Source: Candidatus Paracaedibacter symbiosus (GTDB taxonomy: Bacteria > Pseudomonadota > Alphaproteobacteria > Paracaedibacterales > Paracaedibacteraceae). Taken from it: a stretch of 64,000 bases of DNA. A program made the translations under genes and the position numbers. The stretch is from the NCBI RefSeq assembly GCF_000757605.1, contig NZ_JQAK01000001.1:289396-353395 (forward strand), given 5' to 3'. Below, piece after piece: positions 36,001-42,621 of this stretch; the stretch's first letter is position 1, and every line of letters begins with the position of its first letter. Below the pieces are notes generated by a model, which made no database searches, was not told the DNA's origin, and saw only the letters and a list, made by a program, of their open reading frames with translations.

Positions 36001-37593
36001 AGAAAGCCACTGGGGATCTCAATTATTGGAGGACTTATTTTTAGCCAGATGTTAACCCTTTACACCACACCTGTCATTTATCTCAGCATGGAACGCGTCA
36101 GTAGTTGGTGGAAACGTCGCCACAAACAAACATCCGTGGTGGTTCTCCCTTTACTCTTACTTTTGCTCAACGCCTGTGAAGTTGGGCCTGATTATGTGCG
36201 CCCCGTTATTGAAACACCAGCGCAATTCAAAGAGCCGCCCGCTGGCTGGAAATTTGCCACCCCTCAAGATACCGTTGATCGGGGTACCTGGTGGGATATG
36301 TTTAATGATCCCCTCCTAAGTAATTTAGTGGCTGAGGTTGAGCTCACCAACCAAAATTTAGCGCTGGCTGAAGCCCAACATCGCCAATCCCAAGCCCTTG
36401 TGGATCAAGCGCGCGCGGGCTTTTTTCCTACGATTAATGCCACCACCTCAGCCACACGTCAAAAAAGCTTTTCAACAGGTAGCACTAATCTGGCTAGTGC
36501 GCCTACTAACCTCTATAATGTTGGTTTAAATGCCACTTGGGAGCTGGATGTTTGGGGCAGCGTGCGTCGCTCTGTGGAGTCAAGTGAAGCGGGTGCGGAG
36601 GCGGCTGCAGCAAATGTTGCTTTAACAAAATTATCAAGCGAGGCCAGCCTTACTCAATTTTATTATGAACTTCGCGCCGTCGATGCCACCCAAAAACTTC
36701 TTGATGAAACAGTGGGGAGTTATCAAAAACTGTTGGTCTTAACGCAAAATCGTCACAGAATGGGTGTTTCTACTGGCCTTGATATCGCTCAGGCTGAAAG
36801 TCAGCTTAAAACTGCTGAAGTCAAAGCCATCGACAATAAAGTTACCCGAGCGCAATATGAACATGCGATTGCTGTATTGGTTGGCAAAGCAGCATCAGAC
36901 TTCTCTATCCCGGTTGATTCTTCAGCTCTTCCAGAACCACCAACTCTGCCATCGGCCTTGCCAGCAACGCTCATGGAAAGACGCCCAGATATCGCCCAGG
37001 CCGAACGACAAATGGCGCAGGCCAATGCCACAATTGGTGTGAACATCGCTGCCTACTTCCCCAACTTAACCCTTAACGGTTCTGGGGGATATGAAAGTAC
37101 ATTATGGCACAAGCTCTTCACCGCTCCTTCCCAAATTTGGTCAATGGCTGGACAAATGGCACAATTGGTTTTTGACGGTGGCCTGGTGAGTGGCAAAGTT
37201 GAAGCAGCAAGGGCAGCTTACGATCAATCGGTTGCTAACTACCGGCAAGTGGTCTTAACCGCCTTTCAGGAGACGGAGGATAATTTAGCCGCCCTCCGCA
37301 TTTTAGAAAGTGAAATTAAAAGCCAAGTAGAGGCCGTTAAAGCTGCCAAAAAGCAACTAAATCTCACCATCAATGAATATAAATCAGGCACTATTTATTT
37401 CTCAGATGTGATGACGGCTGAGATCAATTACTTTACTGCCCGCAGCAATTATATTGCCATTGCCGCACGGCGCCTGACAGCCACTGCAAGTCTGGTTAAA
37501 TCTTTGGGCGGGGGTTGGTGTTCCTCGGATCTAATCCGAGAGGGTAACTGGGAACACAAGCCCTCGCCAACTCAGCAAGAAAACAACAGATAA
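33073..37593 (+). CDS. Fusion of RND efflux permease (MdtC-like) and TolC/OprM-type outer-membrane factor
   Basis: 1506 residues. Residues 1 to about 1015 are a complete RND permease: FIRRPIGTTLLAFGLALAGI, helix 4 GFVVDDAVVVLENISRHIE, helix 10 IGIVKKNAIMMIDFALE, and the twelfth helix ending TPVIYLSMERV. With no stop, the frame continues through KRRHKQ and the hydrophobic VVVLPLLLLLLNAC. The Cys at 1035 fits a lipobox (L-N-A-C). From there to 1506 is a complete outer-membrane factor of the NodT/OprM kind: CEVGPDYVRP, WWDMFNDPLL, TWELDVWGSVRRSVESS and ERRPDIAQAERQMAQANA. In MdtABC and MexAB-OprM systems these are separate proteins. RND C-termini are cytoplasmic, so the basic KRRHKQ plus hydrophobic stretch could act as an internal lipoprotein signal, letting SPase II release the channel. 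Alternatively translation may restart at the ATG at 36088 (MERVSSWW), which has no SD. Confidence 0.92.
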   Translation: MNISIPFIRRPIGTTLLAFGLALAGILAFNLMPVSPLPQIEFPTISIQATLPGAAPETMATSVATPLERQLGRIAGITEITSSSRLGTAQITLQFDLSRNINGAARDVQAAINAARSNLPADLPSNPTYKIVNPSDAPIIILALTSDTYSSGQMYDIASTILQQKLSQVNGVGQVIVGGSSLPAVRLELNPTALNKYGISLEQVRTAVAAANNNRPKGQLSDEMHSYIIMTNDQLFKAADYQPLIISYQNSAPIRLSDLGEVIDSVEDLRNAGLSNGKPSVLLIIFKQPGANIIGTVDNVKSALRNLKADIPAAIDLSVVMDRTTTIRASLKDVEFTLILAVCLVIWVIYLFLGNFRAALIPSVVVPLSLLGTFCVMYLCGFSLDNLSLMAMTIATGFVVDDAVVVLENISRHIEAGLKPIQAAILGAKEVGFTVLSMSASLIAVFIPILLMGGIVGRLFREFALTLSIAILMSMVVSLTVTPMMSAYILKPEKKGHHQGRVMNFMMRHYRQSLGWALRRPKFMLTLTAATIASDIFLFVIIPKGFFPQQDVGRIVASIQAQQDISFQALKQKLNDYVKIVKDDPAVETVVGFIGGNSASGNAGTMYISLKPLEERKLPIDDIMGRLRGKLAAIPGASVYMRATQDLVIGGRQSNALYQYTLTSYDLNELNTWAPRVLEKLATLPGIVDVNSDQLSNGKEVFVTIDRDAASRLGVSPQTIDNTLYDAFGQRQIAIMYTALNQYHVVMELAPQYWQRPETLDLIYAPSATNNQIPLSVVTKSKISNTLLLVNHQGQFPAATISFNLLPGYSLGQAVEMINEATTEIGMPKATMHGSFQGTAQAFQDSLSSQPLLILAALIAVYIVLGILYESTIHPITILSTLPSAGIGAMIALLLTGTELSIIAIIGMILLIGIVKKNAIMMIDFALEKERQQHKSAIASIYEACLLRFRPIMMTTMAAILSAVPLAFGSGVGSELRKPLGISIIGGLIFSQMLTLYTTPVIYLSMERVSSWWKRRHKQTSVVVLPLLLLLLNACEVGPDYVRPVIETPAQFKEPPAGWKFATPQDTVDRGTWWDMFNDPLLSNLVAEVELTNQNLALAEAQHRQSQALVDQARAGFFPTINATTSATRQKSFSTGSTNLASAPTNLYNVGLNATWELDVWGSVRRSVESSEAGAEAAAANVALTKLSSEASLTQFYYELRAVDATQKLLDETVGSYQKLLVLTQNRHRMGVSTGLDIAQAESQLKTAEVKAIDNKVTRAQYEHAIAVLVGKAASDFSIPVDSSALPEPPTLPSALPATLMERRPDIAQAERQMAQANATIGVNIAAYFPNLTLNGSGGYESTLWHKLFTAPSQIWSMAGQMAQLVFDGGLVSGKVEAARAAYDQSVANYRQVVLTAFQETEDNLAALRILESEIKSQVEAVKAAKKQLNLTINEYKSGTIYFSDVMTAEINYFTARSNYIAIAARRLTATASLVKSLGGGWCSSDLIREGNWEHKPSPTQQENNR

Positions 37594-37595
37594 AG

Positions 37596-38315
37596 TTAGT
37601 TCATATCCTCTTTTAGGAAAATCGCAGCAACTACAAGGTTAGAGGACATTGAGTTAATACGATTAAGTAAAGCTAGCTTCTGCGTATCCTGATCCCTTTT
37701 ATTTGCCGCGATCTGAAACAAAATATTTTTTCTTTGATTTTGTAAGTTTGCTTGTTCTTTTTCAAGTTTGACTATGACCTCGTGCAAGATATCATGTGCT
37801 CGAGCCGCATTCTCATTACTATGAAGAAGATTTGTTCCCCGCAACTCTGATAAAATTGAACTTAAGCTATTGATCTTAATTGTTGCTTCAGGCTTATCTT
37901 TTGTGAGACTCATTATGGTGAATATCTGTTCTGGCATTCTATCAGCCCAATTCATAAGCATATAAATAGACTTCTCATAGTCTGTATTGATAATTATTCG
38001 TTCCGATGGACCGGTAAATGAATTATTACATATAACCGGCAGCGGCACCATTTTCAATGTCTTTTCTTGAGACAATGTTAAAAGGTCCGATGCTAATTTC
38101 ACAGCTTTACCAGCTTGCTCCCACTGCGCGCTGAGATAGCTTAAGTCTGCAAGTGCTTTGCTTTCCCGTAAAAACTCTTCGCTTTGTTGATATAAGTTGT
38201 TTGCAGTAACAACTGGCAAACTTTTTGCATAATGCGCTTCAGTAAACTCATTCTGTAGATCCATAGCATTAACTGAAGTTGCTAAAAATAAAAGAGGCAA
38301 AATTAATTTACGCAT
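37596..38315 (-). CDS. Secreted helical protein of unknown function
   Basis: 239 residues from the ATG at 38315 (AAGGAAG 6 bases upstream); a TTG just before it is possible. N-terminal signal peptide KLILPLLFLATSVNA, cleaved before MDLQ. The mature protein is mostly predicted helix (EEFLRESKALADLSYL, HDILHEVIVKLEKEQANLQNQRKNIL), with one Cys (PVICNNSF) and no recognised domain. Convergent with the efflux operon (2 bases between the stops), so not part of it. Function unknown. Confidence 0.7.
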   Translation of the reverse strand: MRKLILPLLFLATSVNAMDLQNEFTEAHYAKSLPVVTANNLYQQSEEFLRESKALADLSYLSAQWEQAGKAVKLASDLLTLSQEKTLKMVPLPVICNNSFTGPSERIIINTDYEKSIYMLMNWADRMPEQIFTIMSLTKDKPEATIKINSLSSILSELRGTNLLHSNENAARAHDILHEVIVKLEKEQANLQNQRKNILFQIAANKRDQDTQKLALLNRINSMSSNLVVAAIFLKEDMN

Positions 38316-38413
38316 CAAAACTTCCTTTCGTTATTAACAAAGTAAATTTTGACTTAGTGGCGTAAAAAATAGGTTAATTTTACTAAAAAGATACCATTTT
38401 ATGGAAGAGATTG

Positions 38414-38460
38414 TACCCTAATATCATCCCAGCAAAAGCTGGGATTTAAGGGTATTTTTT
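38414..38460. terminator. Palindrome TCCCAGC-AAAA-GCTGGGA with outer stem and T-run
   Basis: ATCCCAGC (38426-38433) pairs with GCTGGGAT (38438-38445), nested in an outer TACCCT/AGGGTA pairing (38415-38420 with 38449-38454), then a run of Ts. It is an intrinsic terminator for the plus strand, but the only plus-strand gene is the efflux operon 800 bases upstream, across a minus-strand gene. It may be a dispersed palindrome of the TCCCAGCAAAAGCTGGGA kind. Confidence 0.5.
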
Positions 38461-38525
38461 TTAGCTACCAAGCCTCAAAAAATAATGATGAACAGAAAAT
38501 GATGAACAGAAAGGGATGCAAAAAC

Positions 38526-40175
38526 CTATATTTGAACGATATGCACATTCACAGGTGGTTTTTTACCAATCCAGTTATTGCAGATTCGGCGAATCCCTAC
38601 TTTTAACTCATTGGCTAAACTATCTGTATTTTTATACCCATTATTGATAACCTGGCGAATTGTGCGATTCATATCCCTTTCGAGATGTTCTTGTTCTTCT
38701 CCGCCAGTGGTAATACCCATTATCGATAAGAGAGGTGGTTTGGCCACCTGTCCTGCACGATCTAATACCAACGTCACAAAAACAACCCCTTGAAAAGATA
38801 ATTTCGACCGTTCCTTCACCAGGGGGCTTTGCATTGGTATCAGGCGATTGCCATCGTACCCCAACCTTCCAACGGGAACTGAATTAATCACCTGCGGCTG
38901 ATCTTTTTCTAGGCAAACAATCGTTCCATTTTCAGGAACCACCACCTTTGGAATACCACACTCCAGTCCCAGCTCTGCTTGTTCTTGCATGTGACGAAAC
39001 TCGCCATGCACTGGAATGAGAACATGCGGACGCACCCATTCGTACATCTGCTTCAATTCTTCCCGTGCGGGGTGGCCAGAGACGTGAATATCTTCTTCAT
39101 GGGAAGTGATAATAGAGACCCCTTTACGCACAAGATTGTTTTGGAGGTTAGCAATCGCCTTTTCATTCCCCGGAATTACCCGCGATGAAAAAACAACCAC
39201 GTCTCGATTATCCAACTTAATGAGAGGATGCTGATCACCAGCTACTCGAGCCAAAACAGAGCGCGGCTCACCTTGAGAACCGGTAGAAATAATCATCACT
39301 GCTTGAGGAGGTAATTGCATTGCTGTGGTTTCATCAATGAAACTGCCAATATCTTGCAGATATCCCGATTGCCGAGCTGCCTCGACCATGCGTTCCAAAG
39401 AACGGCCCACTAAACAAACTTTGCGATTATGATGATGGGCAATTTTTATAGCTGTTTCCACCCGGGCTATGTTGGATGAAAAACAAGAAAAGATAATCCG
39501 TGAGTCAGAATGTCGGCCAAGAAGATCGATCAGCTCCGTGCGCACAGCATCTTCTGAACCTGAATTTCCTTCAGAAAAAACGTTTGTGGAATCACACACC
39601 ATCGCCAAAATACCGCGATCGCCCCATTCCTGGAGTCGCGTATGATTTGTTGCCTTGCCAACCAACGGTTCTGGGTCAATCTTCCAATCACCCGTATGCA
39701 TCACTGTGCCAAGTGGCGTCGTAATCGCCAACGCATTGGGTTCAGGGATTGAGTGGGTCAAAGAAATAAATTCAACGCCAAACTTGCCAATATCTACATG
39801 AGTATTCAGCTGAATTTCATGAATTTCAACTTTTTTAGCCCAGGAGTATTCTTTGATCTTCTGACGTACCACGTGGGCAGTAAAAGGAGTCGCATAAATT
39901 GGGCATTGTAATTCAGGCCACAAATAAGGGATGGCTCCGACATGATCTTCATGGGCATGCGTCAACACTAATCCCACCAGCTTTTCACGTCGAGAAGCAA
40001 TAAATTCTGGATCTGGCGTAATAATATCGATTCCCAAACGATCACCAAAAGTGATGCCTAAATCAACCATTAACCATTGATCGTCATACCCATATAAATT
40101 GAGATTCATCCCAATTTCACCTGAGCCGCCCAAAGGCAAAAACCAAAAATCTTTTTTTGTCGGTTGTGTACTCAC
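38526..40175 (-). CDS. rnj: Ribonuclease J
   Basis: 549 residues from a GTG at 40175 with AAGGTGAGAG just upstream. RNase J is a metallo-beta-lactamase/beta-CASP endonuclease and 5'-3' exonuclease that matures rRNA and degrades mRNA; alphaproteobacteria have one. Seen: FLPLGGSGEIGMNLNLYG at the start, the metal-binding THAHEDHVGAIPY (HxHxDH), TGDWKIDPEP, VCDSTNVFSEG, the beta-CASP stretch ISTGSQGEPRSVLARVA, SGHPAREELKQM and IPVHGEFRHMQ. The C-terminal domain is present. Confidence 0.96.
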   Translation of the reverse strand: MSTQPTKKDFWFLPLGGSGEIGMNLNLYGYDDQWLMVDLGITFGDRLGIDIITPDPEFIASRREKLVGLVLTHAHEDHVGAIPYLWPELQCPIYATPFTAHVVRQKIKEYSWAKKVEIHEIQLNTHVDIGKFGVEFISLTHSIPEPNALAITTPLGTVMHTGDWKIDPEPLVGKATNHTRLQEWGDRGILAMVCDSTNVFSEGNSGSEDAVRTELIDLLGRHSDSRIIFSCFSSNIARVETAIKIAHHHNRKVCLVGRSLERMVEAARQSGYLQDIGSFIDETTAMQLPPQAVMIISTGSQGEPRSVLARVAGDQHPLIKLDNRDVVVFSSRVIPGNEKAIANLQNNLVRKGVSIITSHEEDIHVSGHPAREELKQMYEWVRPHVLIPVHGEFRHMQEQAELGLECGIPKVVVPENGTIVCLEKDQPQVINSVPVGRLGYDGNRLIPMQSPLVKERSKLSFQGVVFVTLVLDRAGQVAKPPLLSIMGITTGGEEQEHLERDMNRTIRQVINNGYKNTDSLANELKVGIRRICNNWIGKKPPVNVHIVQI

Positions 40176-40204
40176 ACTCTCACCTTAATTTCTTTTTCTC
40201 GTCA

Positions 40205-40699
40205 TTATGACTTAATTGTTGTGATCTTAAAATCATTCTTTTCAAGATCAAGCTGGATAATTCTATCAGGACCAATGGCTACACGGTGCGGCCCTGGCGT
40301 ACTATATCTTGCAAAGGCAACAGCCGCCAGCCCTGAAGCTTTGCTCAGTTCAATATCCTGATCCTTCATACGTTGCCCGGGCACGACATCAAAGGAGAAA
40401 AAATCAATCTGATCGCTATAATCCTTTTTCAGCTGATCTTTTTGCTGAAAATATTTGTCTGCCGTCAGTGCTGCAACCTTCCCCATCGCTTCTGCATCGT
40501 AAAATACTAAAATATCAACCGTTATGGGCGCATTACCATTCACATCAGGAGTTGGGTTAAATTTGACTTGTTCCAACCATACTTTTGCTTGTTCCATTTT
40601 AGCAGCTGAGGCGACTCCTGACTTTATAGCATCAGGAGCACAACCAGACAACCCAACGAGCGAGCCCACCAGAACACTCTTTATAAATATATCTTTCAT
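40205..40699 (-). CDS. Lipoprotein, possibly TssJ/VasD-like
   Basis: 164 residues with a lipoprotein signal: VLVGSLVGLSGCAPD, lipobox LSGC at 17-20. The mature part reads as beta strands: FNPTPDVNGNAPITVDILVF, then ADKYFQQ, FFSFDVVPGQRMKDQDIEL, GLAAVAFARY and the end IIQLDLEKNDFKI. The order and strand pattern (NG.P..V.I...., a helix, F.....PG, then a late V.V) resemble TssJ, the outer-membrane lipoprotein of type VI secretion, but no other T6SS gene is in the window. It could be an unrelated transthyretin-like lipoprotein. Last gene before RNase J, same strand; 29 bases between them. Confidence 0.4.
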   Translation of the reverse strand: MKDIFIKSVLVGSLVGLSGCAPDAIKSGVASAAKMEQAKVWLEQVKFNPTPDVNGNAPITVDILVFYDAEAMGKVAALTADKYFQQKDQLKKDYSDQIDFFSFDVVPGQRMKDQDIELSKASGLAAVAFARYSTPGPHRVAIGPDRIIQLDLEKNDFKITTIKS

Positions 40700-40793
40700 A
40701 GCTTACCTCTATGCCTGAGCACTTATACTCCGTCCTTGTGAGGAGCAAAAGCACCAACGCAATCTCCCTCATTTCATTTCGAGGAGACCCTAT

Positions 40794-41081
40794 TTAACTA
40801 AAACTATCTATCTTCATGGCTAAGTCTATATCTTTTTGACTTAAACCACCACAGTCATGTGTCGTTAAACAGATAGAAACTTTATTATACACATTAAACC
40901 ATTCGGGATGATGATCCATTTTTTCTGCCACCAAGGCAACCTTGGTCATAAAAGAAAAGGCTTGAGTAAAGTCTTTAAACTCTACGCTCTTCCCAATAGA
41001 AAGCTGATCATCAGATAGCTTCCAATCTGGAAGTTGGCTAGAAATTGAGTTAATCTCATTTTTTGTTAGCTTCTCGACCAT
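40794..41081 (-). CDS. Pterin-4a-carbinolamine dehydratase
   Basis: 95 residues, the standard length. It dehydrates 4a-hydroxytetrahydrobiopterin in the pterin cycle and has a moonlighting form in animals (DCoH). Seen: LPDWKL near the start, [19 protein letters not shown] with the active-site HHPEW (57-61), and [17 protein letters not shown] (THD motif 74-76). No aromatic amino acid hydroxylase is nearby, so the cofactor route in this organism is unknown. GAGG before the ATG. Confidence 0.95.
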   Translation of the reverse strand: MVEKLTKNEINSISSQLPDWKLSDDQLSIGKSVEFKDFTQAFSFMTKVALVAEKMDHHPEWFNVYNKVSICLTTHDCGGLSQKDIDLAMKIDSFS

Positions 41082-41168
41082 TTGTTAACTTTCCTCTTTT
41101 ATGCTGTTCATATGTTTAACTTTGCCCGGCAAATTGCCTAGATGCAAGTGATGTGAGAATTTTATTCA

Positions 41169-41630
41169 ATGACAAAGAACAAAACGCGACTTCAAATCGT
41201 TGGGGGTAGAGATATCGCCGCTGAAATTCCCGATCTTGCGGATATCTACTCCATGGCCTACAAAATATTGACCGAACTGCCCGACAAATACCAGCCTTTC
41301 CTTCGCAACATTATTGTTCGGGTGGAAAACTATCCAGATCCACAAACTTTGACCAATCTGCATCTTAAAGACCGATATGATCTCTTAGGGCTTTATAAAG
41401 GAATCCCCCTTCCCCACAAAAAGATCTCAGTGCAAAATGGCATCCCCGACATTATATATTTATTTCGCTGTCCACTGATTCGGTATGCGAGGGAAAACGA
41501 AGAAAGTGTCAGAGAGTTGGTCGACCACGTGATGATCCACGAAATTGGTCATCATTTCGGATTTACGGATGAAGAATTAGAATCGTTTAGTTTACCGGAA
41601 AGTGAAAATGGTGGTCGCAACAGGGATTGA
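41169..41630 (+). CDS. Zinc metallopeptidase-like protein (zincin, DUF1025 type)
   Basis: 153 residues, near the usual size of this bacterial zincin family. The metal site HEIGHHFGFTDEE (124-136) has HExxH followed by an Asp, as in the minimal gluzincin/zincin fold. An upstream segment GLYKGIPLPHKK is also family-typical. No signal peptide, so it is probably cytoplasmic; substrates are unknown. The last 22 bases, including the stop codon at 41628-41630, lie inside the tRNA-Val gene on the other strand, so the C-terminal GGRNRD is antisense to the tRNA 3' end. Confidence 0.85.
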   Translation: MTKNKTRLQIVGGRDIAAEIPDLADIYSMAYKILTELPDKYQPFLRNIIVRVENYPDPQTLTNLHLKDRYDLLGLYKGIPLPHKKISVQNGIPDIIYLFRCPLIRYARENEESVRELVDHVMIHEIGHHFGFTDEELESFSLPESENGGRNRD

Positions 41631-41683
41631 ACCTATGACCCCTACGATGTCAACGTAGTGCTCTACCGCTGAGCTATGCGACC
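41609..41683 (-). tRNA. tRNA-Val (anticodon GAC)
   Basis: Read on the minus strand: acceptor GGTCGCA pairs with TGCGACC (one wobble-type difference at most), D-arm AGCTCAGCGGTAGAGC, anticodon arm CTACG-TTGACAT-CGTAG with anticodon GAC (Val), T-arm ATAGGTTCAATCCCTGT-like, discriminator A, and an encoded CCA (41609-41611). 75 bases with CCA. It overlaps the 3' end of the plus-strand metallopeptidase gene by 22 bases. Confidence 0.95.
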
Positions 41684-42621
41684 AGATATTATAGCTTTTA
41701 CACAATTTAGTCATACTTTTGCAAGAGCTATTTTACTTAAAAGAGTGATTTTCTCAAAATCCTGATTACCATCCTCTAAGGTTGAGCCCCGTCCTGGTTA
41801 GACATTATTTTTATACCTAGCAATACTTTACCAAAGTTTAACTTCTCGAAGGTTTCCTCAATGATGGTTATATCTTTGTTAATCTTAGAATTAATCAAAA
41901 AACCTGCGAGTGAATATCGTGAACAAACTATGGGCCGGCCCCTCAGAAGCAGATAATTGGATAATAATGATCTAATAATGGTCTAATAATGATCTAATAA
42001 TGGTCTAATAATGATCTAATAATGGTCTAATAATGATCTAATAATGGTCGGTAGAATTTGCATAGCCTACATAGCCTGTAAATTACCTGTTACTTCTATA
42101 TTTAAAGTTTCGTTGATTTCTTGATGTGAAAAGAGATTAATGATTCTGAAATCTGGCACGTCATCATTTAAATTTTGCCTTAAGTATCTTCAATAAAAAG
42201 ATCTAATCCGCGCCCTGAGATTACCCCATCTACAAATCATATGCTTCTCTCTTTTAATTTTTCATAACTCAAGCCCTGTTAATGTCTCTATTTTTTAAAA
42301 TAGAGATATGGAGGAACAAAAATCAATATTTTTGAGTATTTAAAAGCTTAGGTCTTACTCTCAGTAGCCTACTATAAAATTATTAGTATTTCCTATTATA
42401 CAAAAAAAGAAAGTTAAATTTTATTCAAATTTGATTTTATAAATATTAAAATAAACGATATATAATCACGTTAAATATTATAATATTATCACTTAAAAAG
42501 TTGAGTATAATTTATTATAATGCTAAATTAGCAGTATTAATATTTAGTTAAACGTTTAAAAAAATACATTCTAATGTGTTGACGATGTTTTTTATTTCAA
42601 CAAAAATAAAGATAAAGAAAA
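41684..42621. other. AT-rich intergenic region upstream of the invasin-like gene
   Basis: About 940 bases without a supported gene. It contains an 11-bp tandem repeat (41964-42050) and becomes extremely AT-rich from 42360 to 42620, where the promoter of the invasin-like gene should lie. The base composition marks the start of the accessory region. Confidence 0.5.
41964..42050 (+). repeat. Tandem repeat of 11 bp, eight units, ATAATG[AG]TCTA
   Basis: Eight successive 11-base units from 41964; A and G alternate at the seventh position, so the higher-order period is 22 bp (two helical turns). No coding frame runs through. The regular period would place each unit on the same DNA face; it could be a protein-binding array or a simple slippage product. 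Confidence 0.9.

Noticed and set aside
28698-37593. Heavy-metal (CusA) or protein export (SecDF) type for the RND genes
   Set aside because: The Asp-Asp and Lys relay residues and the two-permease order fit MdtABC-like drug pumps; no metal-binding Met clusters were seen.
38415-38454. Terminator for RNase J
   Set aside because: On the minus strand no T-run follows the stem; the T-run is on the plus side.
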